DNA from: Nostocoides sp. Soil756
GTDB taxonomy: Bacteria; Actinomycetota; Actinomycetes; Actinomycetales; Dermatophilaceae
DNA: 64,000 bases
Reading direction: 5' to 3'
Assembly (NCBI RefSeq): GCF_001428065.1
Contig: NZ_LMSE01000004.1
Location: forward strand, 489,704-553,703
Below are positions 9,697 through 16,838 of this stretch, one piece after another (within the stretch, counting starts at the first letter, position 1; the number at the start of each line of letters is the position of its first letter). Under the pieces are notes generated by a model. The model saw only the letters and a program-made list of their open reading frames with translations, made no database searches and was not told where the DNA came from. A program made the translations under genes and the position numbers.

Positions 9697-9722
9697 AACG
9701 CCCACGGCCTGCGGATGCTTCC
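9697..9722 (-). promoter_or_regulatory. Candidate SigR-type promoter of mycoredoxin
   Basis: Read on the minus strand, GGAAG (9722-9718) is followed by exactly 18 bases and GTT (9699-9697). This resembles the GGAAT/C-N18-GTT consensus of SigR/SigH-family sigma factors, with one -35 deviation. A sigR-rsrA pair is encoded later in the same window. The transcript would start within a few bases of the ATG at 9687. Confidence 0.5.
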
Positions 9723-9798
9723 CGCCGGCCGCCGGCCGCAGCCCCGGACGGCGGGCCGGCCGCCCCTTCCCGCCGACCGCACCGTCGGCGGCCCCACC

Positions 9799-9804
9799 TA
9801 GGAT
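9799..9804 (+). promoter_or_regulatory. -10 element for leaderless uvrD2
   Basis: TAGGAT lies nine bases before the uvrD2 ATG at 9814. No Shine-Dalgarno sequence is visible, so a leaderless or nearly leaderless transcript is likely. No convincing -35 hexamer is seen. Confidence 0.5.
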
Positions 9805-9813
9805 CGGGACGCC

Positions 9814-11931
9814 ATGACGAGCCTGCCCGTGCACCCCGGAGCCGACGCCGTCCTCGACGCCCTCGACCCCGAGCAGCGTGAGGTCGCGGCGCACCCCCGC
9901 GGGCCGATGTGCGTGCTGGCGGGTGCCGGCACCGGCAAGACCCGTGCCATCACCCACCGCATCGCCTACGGGGTGCTCTCGGGCACCTACCAGCCCCAGC
10001 GCGTCCTGGCCGTCACCTTCACCGCGCGCGCGGCCGGCGAGATGCGCACCCGCCTGCGTGACCTCGGCGTGGGCGGGGTCCAGGCGCGCACCTTCCACGC
10101 CGCCGCCCTGCGCCAGCTGCACTACTTCTGGCCCCAGGCCATCGGCGGGGCCGCGCCCGAGGTCATGCCGCACAAGGCCTCGGCGGTCGCCGAGGCCGGT
10201 GGCCGGCTGCGGCTGCGGCTCGACTCACCCGGCATCCGCGACGCCGCCGCCGAGATCGAGTGGGCCAAGGTCTCGATGCTCACCCCCGACGGGTACGCCG
10301 CCGCCGCCCGGGCCCAGCGCCGCGAGCCCCCGGCGGGGCTCGACGCCACCGCGATGGCGCGCCTGATGAGCACCTACGAGGACGTCAAGACCGACCGCGG
10401 CGTCATCGACTTCGAGGACGTCCTGCTGCTCACGGCGGGCATCCTCGGCGAGCACGAGCAGGTCGCCCGGGCGGTGCGCGCGCAGTACCGGCACTTCGTG
10501 GTCGACGAGTACCAGGACGTCAACCGCCTCCAGCAGACCCTGCTCGACCTCTGGCTCGGCGGCCGCGACGACGTGTGCGTCGTCGGCGACCCGGCCCAGA
10601 CCATCTACTCCTTCACCGGCGCCTCGCCCGAGCACCTGCTCGGCTTCCGCACCCGCCACCCCGAGGCCCGGGTCGTCGAGCTCGTGCGCAACTACCGCTC
10701 CACCCCGCAGGTCGTCGGGCTCGCCAACCTGGTGCTGCGCAGCCCCGGCGGGGGGCGCCGCTCGGGCTCGGTCGAGCTGCGCGCCCAGCGGCCCGAGGGG
10801 GCCGCTCCCGAGCTGCTCGTCGCCGACGACGATCCGGCCGAGTCCGAGCAGATCGCCGCCCGGGCCGCCGCCCTGGTGGAGGCGGGCCACCCCGCCTCCG
10901 AGATCGCCGTACTCTTCCGCACCAACGGCCAGAGCGAGCGCCTCGAGTCCGCCCTCGCCGAGCGCGGCCTCCCCTACCTCGTGCGCGGCGGCGAGCGGTT
11001 CTTCTCGCGCAAGGAGGTCCGCGACGCCGTGGTCCTCCTGCGCGGCGCCGCCCGCACCGACGACGGCGAGGTGCCGCTGCCCGACCTCGTGCGCGACATC
11101 CTGCTCGGCGCGGGCTGGACCCGCGAGGCCCCCACCTCCGGCGGGGCGGCCCGCGAGCGCTGGGAGTCGCTGGCGGCGCTCGCCGCCCTGGCCGACGACC
11201 TCGCCGCCACCACGCCCGACGCGCGCCTGCCCGTCTTCGTCGGCGAGCTCGCCGAGCGCGCGGCCGCCCAGCACGCGCCCACGGTGCAGGGCGTCACCCT
11301 CGCGTCCCTGCACGCCGCCAAGGGCCTGGAGTGGGACACCGTCTTCCTCTCCGGATGCTCCGACGGCCTGCTGCCGATCACGATGGCCGAGACCCCCGAC
11401 GAGATCGAGGAGGAGCGGCGGCTCCTCTACGTCGGCGTCACCCGGGCCCGCGAGCGGCTGGTGCTCTCCTACGCCCGGGCGCGCACGCCGGGAGCGAAGC
11501 CCACCCGCCGTCCTTCCCGCTTCCTCGACGGCACCGAGGCCGTCCTCGGCGCCGCGGCCCGCAGCCGTCCCAAGACGACCAAGAAGGTCAAAGCCGTGCC
11601 GGCCGCGGCTCGCACCACCTGCCGGGTGTGCGACGCGGGGCTGGCCACCGCCAAGGAGCGCACCATCGGGCGATGCGCCGACTGCCCGCCCTCGATGGAC
11701 GAGCGCCTGTTCGAGACGCTGCGCGAGTGGCGCCTGGCCACGGCCAAGGAGAACGACGTGCCCGCGTTCGTGGTCTTCACCGACGCCACCCTCACCGCCA
11801 TCGCCGAGCGTGTGCCGGCCGACCGGGCCTCCCTGGCCGGCATCGCGGGAGTCGGGCCGGCCAAGCTCGACCGCTACGGCGACGCCGTCCTCGAAATCGT
11901 CAAAGATTTTTCTGCTGCTGAGAACGGTTGA
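9814..11931 (+). CDS. uvrD2: DNA helicase UvrD2
   Basis: 705-residue superfamily 1 helicase. The P-loop AGAGTGKT lies near residues 37-44, DEYQD near 231-235, and LHAAKGLEWD and YVGVTRARERL are present. A four-cysteine motif (CRVC near 603, CADC near 620) precedes a C-terminal HRDC domain (about 635-705, ending with an AGVGPAKLDRYG helix-hairpin-helix-like segment). The tetracysteine plus HRDC arrangement is the hallmark of actinobacterial UvrD2, which is essential in mycobacteria. Divergent from mycoredoxin; whiB7 lies downstream on the same strand but has its own promoter. Confidence 0.95.
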   Translation: MTSLPVHPGADAVLDALDPEQREVAAHPRGPMCVLAGAGTGKTRAITHRIAYGVLSGTYQPQRVLAVTFTARAAGEMRTRLRDLGVGGVQARTFHAAALRQLHYFWPQAIGGAAPEVMPHKASAVAEAGGRLRLRLDSPGIRDAAAEIEWAKVSMLTPDGYAAAARAQRREPPAGLDATAMARLMSTYEDVKTDRGVIDFEDVLLLTAGILGEHEQVARAVRAQYRHFVVDEYQDVNRLQQTLLDLWLGGRDDVCVVGDPAQTIYSFTGASPEHLLGFRTRHPEARVVELVRNYRSTPQVVGLANLVLRSPGGGRRSGSVELRAQRPEGAAPELLVADDDPAESEQIAARAAALVEAGHPASEIAVLFRTNGQSERLESALAERGLPYLVRGGERFFSRKEVRDAVVLLRGAARTDDGEVPLPDLVRDILLGAGWTREAPTSGGAARERWESLAALAALADDLAATTPDARLPVFVGELAERAAAQHAPTVQGVTLASLHAAKGLEWDTVFLSGCSDGLLPITMAETPDEIEEERRLLYVGVTRARERLVLSYARARTPGAKPTRRPSRFLDGTEAVLGAAARSRPKTTKKVKAVPAAARTTCRVCDAGLATAKERTIGRCADCPPSMDERLFETLREWRLATAKENDVPAFVVFTDATLTAIAERVPADRASLAGIAGVGPAKLDRYGDAVLEIVKDFSAAENG

Positions 11932-11982
11932 GCCGCAGCGATACCGGGCCTGAATCCGCCCTGCTCGCGCGCCAGGTCGGCG

Positions 11983-12021
11983 ATTAATGCGTTGCCGCCC
12001 GTTCGGGGCCGGTCCTACAGT
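11983..12021 (+). promoter_or_regulatory. whiB7 promoter with AT-rich WhiB7 element
   Basis: ATTAAT (11983-11988) lies three bases upstream of a -35-like TTGCCG (11992-11997), followed by an 18-base spacer and TACAGT (12016-12021). WhiB7 is known to activate promoters that carry a short AT-rich tract three bases upstream of the -35, using its AT-hook, so this looks like the autoregulated whiB7 promoter. Transcription would begin near 12028, leaving a leader of about 540 bases before whiB7. Confidence 0.65.
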
Positions 12022-12089
12022 GACCGTCGTACACCTCGCGTGCCCGCCCGGGCAGGTGACGGACCGAGACCTGTGAGGAGGTCGGCCTG

Positions 12090-12335
12090 ATGGAGACCAC
12101 GACGAAGAACGCCGCGGCGATGACCGCTGCCTGCGTGTCGTACGCCGCCGTCCGCATCGGCGCCACCACCGCCCACGCAGGCGATCTCGGTCGTTTCCAG
12201 GGGCGCACCCTGTCCGCCGCCGGCATCGCCGTGCGCGAGCGCGCCGCCAGCCCGACCGTCGGTCTCGGCGTCGTCGCGATGGACGCCCCGACCCAGGGAT
12301 CCGCACACCCCCGCCTCGAGGGGCCACCTGTCTAG
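12090..12335 (+). CDS. Upstream ORF in the whiB7 leader
   Basis: 81-codon ORF beginning METTTKNAAAM, preceded by AGGAGGT at 12076-12082 with 7-base spacing. It resembles no protein domain I know and ends with TAG inside the apical loop (12332-12338) of a predicted antiterminator structure. In mycobacteria and Streptomyces, whiB7/wblC leaders carry a uORF whose translation controls a downstream terminator; the same design is visible here. The peptide is probably less important than ribosome movement over it. Confidence 0.7.
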   Translation: METTTKNAAAMTAACVSYAAVRIGATTAHAGDLGRFQGRTLSAAGIAVRERAASPTVGLGVVAMDAPTQGSAHPRLEGPPV

Positions 12336-12372
12336 ACCACAGGTCGCCTTCCACCTCGAGGCCGCGGATCCC
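12296..12372 (+). promoter_or_regulatory. Predicted antiterminator helices, whiB7 leader
   Basis: Three nested complementary pairs are visible: 12296-12304 (GGGATCCGC) with 12364-12372 (GCGGATCCC), 12314-12321 with 12354-12361 (both CCTCGAGG), and 12326-12331 (ACCTGT) with 12339-12344 (ACAGGT). The outermost helix uses the left arm of the terminator hairpin at 12360-12389, so the two structures exclude each other. The uORF stop codon lies in the innermost loop, so a terminating ribosome would open this structure and favour termination. Confidence 0.65.
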
Positions 12373-12395
12373 ACCAGGGATCCGCGGCCTTTCCC
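12360..12395 (+). terminator. whiB7 leader terminator hairpin
   Basis: A perfect 13-bp stem (12360-12372 with 12377-12389), loop ACCA, followed by TTTCCC. It lies about 175 bases before the whiB7 start, where an attenuator is expected. It competes with the antiterminator at 12296-12372. Confidence 0.75.
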
Positions 12396-12570
12396 GTGTC
12401 CCGGCACCCACGACCTTTCCGACCAGACCAGCCACGCGAGGACAGAAGCCATGAGCACCAGGAGCGAGCGGGACCACCGCGAGCGCCCACCCAGTACCCC
12501 GTGCCGCACCCGGCGCGACGGAACCGACCAGCGCCACACCCGGCGCGCCGACCAAGGAGGTGACCCCCCG

Positions 12571-12858
12571 ATGCAGCTGACCGACCTGCTGGACCTGCAC
12601 GAGACGTCCTCGACCCGCGGTGACACGATCCCGTGCCGCGAGAACGACGCCGAGCTGTGGTTCGCCGACACCCCCGACGGTGTCGAGTTCGCCAAGGCGC
12701 TCTGCCGGACCTGCCCGGTCCTCGAGACCTGCCTCGCGGGCGCCCTCGACCGGCGTGAGCCGTGGGGCGTCTGGGGCGGCGAGCTCTTCGTCCAGGGAGT
12801 CACCGTGGCGCGCAAGCGGCCCCGGGGCCGCCCCCGCAAGTCCGAGGTCGCCGCCTGA
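12571..12858 (+). CDS. whiB7: Transcriptional regulator WhiB7
   Basis: 95-residue iron-sulfur WhiB-family activator of intrinsic antibiotic resistance. Cluster ligands are Cys22, Cys45, Cys48 and Cys54 (C...CxxCx5C). The GVWGG turn lies at 66-70, and the AT-hook RPRGRPRK at 83-90 distinguishes WhiB7 from other Wbl proteins. The ATG at 12571 follows a near-perfect AAGGAGGTGA at 12554-12563. The in-frame ATG at 12451 is upstream of that site and gives an unusually long protein, so it is not used. Known WhiB7 works with SigA to switch on resistance genes after ribosome-targeting drugs; the leader here is built for such sensing. Confidence 0.96.
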   Translation: MQLTDLLDLHETSSTRGDTIPCRENDAELWFADTPDGVEFAKALCRTCPVLETCLAGALDRREPWGVWGGELFVQGVTVARKRPRGRPRKSEVAA

Positions 12859-12896
12859 GGCGCCGGCCCCACCCGTACCACCGACAGGAGAACGAC

Positions 12897-13028
12897 ATGT
12901 ACACCCGACGGATGCAGCGCGTCCGCCGCTTCGTGCACCAGCGCAGCGTCCACGAGACGCGCCGCCGGCAGCGCGAGGCCGCGAACCGCGAGCAGCTGGT
13001 CGCGGTCGTGCACGCCATCGTCCGATGA
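12897..13028 (+). CDS. Small basic protein downstream of whiB7
   Basis: 43-residue ORF starting MYTRRMQRVRRFVHQRSVHE, with ACAGGAG upstream at good spacing. It is rich in Arg, His and Gln and has no membrane segment or cysteine. It begins 38 bases after whiB7 and its stop overlaps the ATG of the next small ORF (ATGA), so it may be co-transcribed with whiB7. I do not recognise a family. The strong ribosome binding site argues it is translated. Confidence 0.5.
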   Translation: MYTRRMQRVRRFVHQRSVHETRRRQREAANREQLVAVVHAIVR

Positions 13029-13180
13029 GCGTCACGCCCGCCGCGCGCACCGCCCCCGACACCGCGTCGGGGGCGGTGCCCGCCCACCCCCAGGTCACCG
13101 TGCCCCCGGTGCGCGGGCGCGACTTCTGGCGCGCCGTGGTCGCCGACGTCCTGGCTACGCTGGCCCCATGGCCGCGCTGA
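13025..13180 (+). CDS. Possible 51-residue hypothetical protein
   Basis: ORF coupled by an ATGA overlap to the preceding small basic ORF and ending inside the next gene. The sequence is Pro/Ala-rich with a GRDFWRAVVADVLATL segment that could form an amphipathic helix. No family is recognised. Most of its support is the stop-start overlap; it may be spurious. Confidence 0.3.
   Translation: MSVTPAARTAPDTASGAVPAHPQVTVPPVRGRDFWRAVVADVLATLAPWPR
13156..13161 (+). promoter_or_regulatory. -10 element of the HhH-GPD gene
   Basis: TACGCT lies six bases before the ATG at 13168 with no Shine-Dalgarno sequence, fitting a leaderless transcript. Confidence 0.45.
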
Positions 13181-13740
13181 CGATCGCCCAGGACCCCGCC
13201 GCCGACCGGGTCCTCTCGCAGGACCCGTTCGCCCTCCTCACCGGGATGCTGCTCGACCAGCAGTTCCCGATGGAGCGCGCCTTCGCCGGGCCGGCCAAGA
13301 TCCTCGAGCGCTTCGGCACCCTCGAGCCGGCCGCCCTGGCCGCCGCCGAGCCGGAGGCCTTCGCCGACCTGTGCTCGACCCCGCCGGCCATCCACCGCTA
13401 CGGCCGCTCGATGGCCGGCCGGGTGCAGGCGCTGGCCGCCGTCGTGCGCGACGAGTACGACGGCGACGCCTCGCGCATCTGGACCACCGCCGCCACCGGC
13501 GCCGACCTCGTCGCCCGGGTCAAGGCGCTGCCCGGCTTCGGCGACCAGAAGGCCCGCATCTTCGCCGCCCTGCTCGGCAAGCAGCTCGGCGTGCGCCCCG
13601 ACGGCTGGTCGAAGGCGTGCGGCGCCTACGCCGAGGAGGGGTCCTTTCGCTCGGTGGCCGACGTCGTCGACCCCGAGTCCCTGCAGAAGGTCCGTGAGTT
13701 CAAGAAGGCGGCCAAGGCCGCCGCGAAGGCCCAGGCCTGA
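13168..13740 (+). CDS. HhH-GPD-type base excision repair protein
   Basis: 190 residues, helix-hairpin-helix DNA glycosylase-like. It contains LLTGMLLDQQFPMERAF near the N-terminus, typical of HhH-GPD proteins, and a VKALPGFGDQKARIFAALLG hairpin near 115-135. The Lys/Asp catalytic pair of classic bifunctional glycosylases is not obvious, so the substrate is undefined. Actinobacterial members are annotated simply as HhH-GPD base-excision repair proteins. The C-terminus is Lys/Ala rich. The next gene starts two bases after its stop, so they are probably co-transcribed. Confidence 0.85.
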   Translation: MAALTIAQDPAADRVLSQDPFALLTGMLLDQQFPMERAFAGPAKILERFGTLEPAALAAAEPEAFADLCSTPPAIHRYGRSMAGRVQALAAVVRDEYDGDASRIWTTAATGADLVARVKALPGFGDQKARIFAALLGKQLGVRPDGWSKACGAYAEEGSFRSVADVVDPESLQKVREFKKAAKAAAKAQA

Positions 13741-13742
13741 CC

Positions 13743-13946
13743 GTGCCCGGGGGCGCCGACGAGGCGATGCCGGCCCCGGCCCCGGTGTGCGCCACCTGCG
13801 GCGCGAGCCCCGCGCCCGACGAAGCCGCCGCCCGCCTCACCTGGAGCCGCGGCACCGAGAACGGCCGTGAGGTCTGGGCCTGCGCCGCGTGCAGCCGCCG
13901 GCACCTGCGCAGCATCGAGGGGAAGCTCGACTCCACCTGGTGGTGA
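13743..13946 (+). CDS. Small zinc-ribbon protein
   Basis: 67 residues with two CxxC pairs (Cys16/19 and Cys47/50) predicted to hold one zinc, and a conserved-looking C-terminus RSIEGKLDSTWW. It starts with GTG two bases after the HhH-GPD gene and is probably translated from the same mRNA. Similar small actinobacterial zinc ribbons are annotated as hypothetical; the function is unknown. An in-frame ATG at 13767 is an alternative start that keeps all four cysteines. Confidence 0.8.
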   Translation: MPGGADEAMPAPAPVCATCGASPAPDEAAARLTWSRGTENGREVWACAACSRRHLRSIEGKLDSTWW

Positions 13947-13990
13947 CCCGCGGTGCCGCGGCCGGGTCGAGCGGGCCGGAGCGCCCGGGG

Positions 13991-15346
13991 TCAGGCCGCG
14001 TCGGGGGCCGGGGGCCACCGCGACTCGTCGACCCCGGGCAGGTAGGCGCAGATCATCTCGCGCAGCGGCACGGTGCCGCCGAGCTGGCTGAGCACGCCGA
14101 TGCCGCCGAGCCACACCCGGTGGATCAACAGGTACTCCGGCGGCAGGTTGAGCTTGAGCCCGACGAGGAACTGCGGGCGCCGCGGGTCCTGCAGCTGGGC
14201 GGCGGCCCCCCGCAGCCAGGACCGCGTAGGGGTGAACTGCTCGTGCAGGATCGGCTCGAGCAACGGCTCGATGTACTGCACGAGGCCGGCGGGGTCGATG
14301 TCGATGCCGCGCTTGATGAAGCCCTCGGCGCGCAGCACTGTGACGAGCTCGTCGCCGTCGCCCGACAGGGCCGCGGTGAGGATCGCGCCCATCTCGGCGG
14401 GCAGGCCGTCCGGGAGCCGGTTGACGGCGCCGAAGTCGAGGACGCCCAGGCGCCCGTCGGGGGTGATCCGGAAGTTGCCGGGGTGCGGGTCGGCGTGCAA
14501 CAGCCGGGCCCGTCCGGGGGAGCGGAGCTGGAACTCGAGGTAGAGCGAGGCGGCCTCGTCGCGCTGCTCCTGGGTGCCCTCGCGGATGACCTCGGCCAGC
14601 GGCGTGCCCTCGACCCACTCGGTGACCAGGACCTGGGGCGACTCGACCAGCACGTCGGGCACGAACACCTCGTCGTCGTCGCGGAAGGCCTTCGCGAAGT
14701 GGCGCTGGTGCTTGGCCTCGAGGGCGTAGTCGAGCTCCTCCGACATCCGGGCCCGGAGCTCGTCCATGATCGGCTTGACGTCGATGCCGGGCACCCACGA
14801 CCCGGCGACCCGCGCCACTCGCGAGATCTGGTTCAGGTCCGACAGCAGCGCCTTGCCCGCCCCGGGGTACTGGATCTTGACGGCGACCTCGCGGCCGTCG
14901 CGCCACACCGCCCGGTGCACCTGCCCGATGGACGCCGCCGCAGCCGGGGTGTCGTCGAACTCGACGAGCTTGGTGCTGGCCCACCGGGGTCCGAGCTCCT
15001 GCGCGAGGATGGCGTGGACCCGGTCGACGCCCATCGGCGGCCCGGACTCCTGGAGGCGGGTGAGGGTGGCCCGGTACGGGCCGGCGAGCTCCTCGGGCAT
15101 CGCGGCCTCCATCACCGAGAGGGCCTGCCCGAACTTCATGGCGCCGCCCTTGAGCTCGCCGAGCACGGCGAAGAGCTGCTCGGCGGTGCGCGCCTGCAGC
15201 TCGGCGGCCACGGCCTCGGCCGGGCGCCCTCCGATCCGCTTGCCGACCCCGAACGCGGCCCGCCCGGCGTGCCCGAGCGGCAGGCCGGCCAGGCGGGCAG
15301 CGCGCGCGATGGACGACCCGGGGATGCCACGCTCGCGCTCGCTCAC
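13991..15346 (-). CDS. ABC1/ADCK (UbiB-like) atypical kinase
   Basis: 451 residues. The ABC1 signature KFGQ is near residue 70, AAASIGQVHRA is the Ala-rich nucleotide loop, VAVKIQYPG carries the ATP-binding Lys, ADPHPGNF is near 283 and LDFGAV near 301. The position next to whiB7 matches M. tuberculosis Rv3197, reported as an ATP-binding protein linked to WhiB7-dependent macrolide resistance. The GTG start at 15346 gives SERERGIPGSS, preceded by GACAAT seven bases upstream. It begins three bases before the end of the ThiF-like gene (15343), so the two are coupled. Confidence 0.9.
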   Translation of the reverse strand: MSERERGIPGSSIARAARLAGLPLGHAGRAAFGVGKRIGGRPAEAVAAELQARTAEQLFAVLGELKGGAMKFGQALSVMEAAMPEELAGPYRATLTRLQESGPPMGVDRVHAILAQELGPRWASTKLVEFDDTPAAAASIGQVHRAVWRDGREVAVKIQYPGAGKALLSDLNQISRVARVAGSWVPGIDVKPIMDELRARMSEELDYALEAKHQRHFAKAFRDDDEVFVPDVLVESPQVLVTEWVEGTPLAEVIREGTQEQRDEAASLYLEFQLRSPGRARLLHADPHPGNFRITPDGRLGVLDFGAVNRLPDGLPAEMGAILTAALSGDGDELVTVLRAEGFIKRGIDIDPAGLVQYIEPLLEPILHEQFTPTRSWLRGAAAQLQDPRRPQFLVGLKLNLPPEYLLIHRVWLGGIGVLSQLGGTVPLREMICAYLPGVDESRWPPAPDAA

Positions 15347-15927
15347 CCCGCCATTGTCGCCGACGCGCACCGGCAGCCGGGACGGGAGCCCCAGACGCGG
15401 TGCACGACTGTCACGGCCCGCGCGCCGATCTCGGTCGAGATGCCGGTCAGGGTGGTGTCGCCGGCCAGCACACCGAGGGTGGTGACACTCGTGACAGCGG
15501 CCGCCAGCAGCACCGCAGCGTCGTCCGGCGCCGGCGCCGGCGCCGGCGTCGCCACGCCCACGCCCACGCCCACGCCCGGGCGAGCGGCGGGCGGACCGCC
15601 GCCGACGCAGGGCAGGCACGGCGCCCGGCCGGGGACCACGAGCGGCCCGACGACCAGGAGCCCGGCCCCGGCGGTGACCGGGAGCAGCGGCACCGCGAGC
15701 CGGTGCCAGGGCGCGACCGCGGAGGGCGCGCGGCGCCAGAGCGGGACCTCGCCCTCGGCGACCAGGACCACCAGGGCCGGCGCAGGAGCGCCCCCCGCGA
15801 CCTCGAGCTCGGCGGCGTCGGCGGCCAGGGCGCCTGCCCGGACCCGGACCCGCCAGCGGCGGAGCTGGGCGACGGTCTCGGCAGCCAGCGGCCCGGAGCC
15901 GTCGACCACGACCGCGCGCTGCTCCAT
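15343..15927 (-). CDS. Short ThiF/TOMM cyclodehydratase-like protein
   Basis: 194 residues. It has a Rossmann-like start VVVDGSGPLAAETVAQL, then VVGPLVVPGRAPCLPC (resembling the PGxxPCLxC segment of leader-peptide-binding and cyclodehydratase-like ThiF relatives) and a C-terminal VWGSRPGCRC resembling their WxxHPxCxC ending. The M. tuberculosis neighbour Rv3196 is about 300 residues, so this copy looks shortened at the N-terminus and in the middle, where a repetitive GVGVGVGV / PAPAPAP stretch replaces the usual helical region. Transcribed with the ABC1 kinase gene. No TOMM precursor or dehydrogenase gene is nearby, so a peptide-modifying role is doubtful. Confidence 0.6.
   Translation of the reverse strand: MEQRAVVVDGSGPLAAETVAQLRRWRVRVRAGALAADAAELEVAGGAPAPALVVLVAEGEVPLWRRAPSAVAPWHRLAVPLLPVTAGAGLLVVGPLVVPGRAPCLPCVGGGPPAARPGVGVGVGVATPAPAPAPDDAAVLLAAAVTSVTTLGVLAGDTTLTGISTEIGARAVTVVHRVWGSRPGCRCASATMAG
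15527..15578. repeat. Hexanucleotide tandem repeats inside a gene
   Basis: GGCGCC-type hexamers (15527-15548) run directly into CACGCC-type hexamers (15553-15577). They encode the Ala-Pro and Gly-Val dipeptide runs of the ThiF-like protein. Such tracts can expand or contract in steps of two codons. Confidence 0.7.
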
Positions 15928-16023
15928 CACGACCCCCGTCCCGCCCGCGGTCCCTGCCCGGCGATGTCCACGACGTCGCCATCCTGCCCCGCCTGGCGCT
16001 CGGCCCGGGGCGGTCGTCCACAG

Positions 16024-16048
16024 GCGCAGGGCCCCGGACCACGACGGG
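16024..16048. repeat. Left target arm and 10-bp duplication
   Basis: 16024-16040 is the left arm of a split 17-bp hairpin. Its last two bases plus the next eight (16039-16048, CCACGACGGG) are a direct repeat of 17900-17909, interpreted as a target-site duplication. Confidence 0.8.
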
Positions 16049-16145
16049 CGTGTTCGGCTTTTAGTGTTGTTTTGGGTGCGTCCTGACCGGGACCTCTCGT
16101 CCTCTTGACCCTTGGTTGAGAGCCGGGAGGGCCGGTTTCGTGTGA

Positions 16146-16436
16146 CCTGGCGTCGCCGTCGGCAAGGGCCTGCACCTGCTGGAACCGCGCCTGGCCAAGG
16201 TCGCCTGCCAATCGATCGCCGAGTCCCGCAGCCTGGCGGCCGCGCAAGAGGTCGCGACCACGGTCCTCGCCTCCCGCACGACCGACCCGGCCTACGACGA
16301 GCTCGAGCTGCGGATGACGTGGCACGAGCAGGCAGCCGTGCAGGCCGCCAGGGCACAGGCGCCACGGGCCATCACCCACCCGCGGCTGGCTCGCCCCGGG
16401 GGCCGGGTCAACCACAACCCCTACCTACCGCGGTGA
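16146..16436 (+). pseudogene. 3' fragment of an unrecognised gene
   Basis: An open frame follows a stop at 16143-16145 and runs to TGA 16434-16436, with no ATG/GTG start near its beginning. The translation is helical and protein-like (for example AAAQEVATTVLASRTTDPAY) and ends in NHNPYLPR. It lies just inside the left end of the transposon-like element and looks like the surviving C-terminus of a gene whose 5' part was deleted. Not recognised; it could derive from the lost transposition or transfer gene. Confidence 0.45.
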
Positions 16437-16470
16437 CGCCCGGTGTGGCGGCGGGGACGATGATGGAGTC

Positions 16471-16785
16471 ATGAGCGTGGACGTGACGGTGCTGTACTTC
16501 AGCGGCTGCCCCAGCTGGCAGACCGCCATCGAGCGGGTGCACGCCGCTGCGGACCGGACCGATGTGGCTGTCCAGGTGAGCACCCAGGCGGTCGAGACCA
16601 CCGAGGACGCGGACCGGCTCGGGTTCACTGGGTCGCCGACCATCCTGCTCGACGGAACCGACCCGTTCGCCCAGCCCGGCGGTATCTCGGCCCTGGCCTG
16701 CCGGGTGTACGCCACCCCGGACGGCTTGGCCGGTTCGCCGACCGTCGACCAGCTCGCCGACGCACTCAGCCGATGCGCCAGCTGA
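16471..16785 (+). CDS. Thioredoxin-fold small protein
   Basis: 104 residues. VTVLYFSGCPSWQTA at the N-terminus is a thioredoxin-like beta strand followed by a single-cysteine active-site-like loop, and TGSPTILLDGTDPF is the cis-proline region. Similar actinobacterial proteins are often labelled alkylmercury lyase-like, but the MerB catalytic cysteines are not present, so that reaction should not be assumed. First intact gene of the element's cargo, with GGAG just upstream of the ATG. The role is unknown, possibly thiol or metal related. Confidence 0.7.
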   Translation: MSVDVTVLYFSGCPSWQTAIERVHAAADRTDVAVQVSTQAVETTEDADRLGFTGSPTILLDGTDPFAQPGGISALACRVYATPDGLAGSPTVDQLADALSRCAS

Positions 16786-16838
16786 GCCGGTACGTCCGGC
16801 CTCTGGTCAGCAGTGTGGTCCTGGGTGACGATGGGCGC

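Noticed and set aside
12451-12570. Earlier in-frame start for WhiB7 at 12451
   Set aside because: The near-perfect ribosome binding site at 12554-12563 and the normal WhiB7 length place the start at 12571.
16471-16785. Alkylmercury lyase MerB
   Set aside because: The protein is only about 100 residues with a single conserved-looking Cys and lacks MerB's catalytic cysteine pair.
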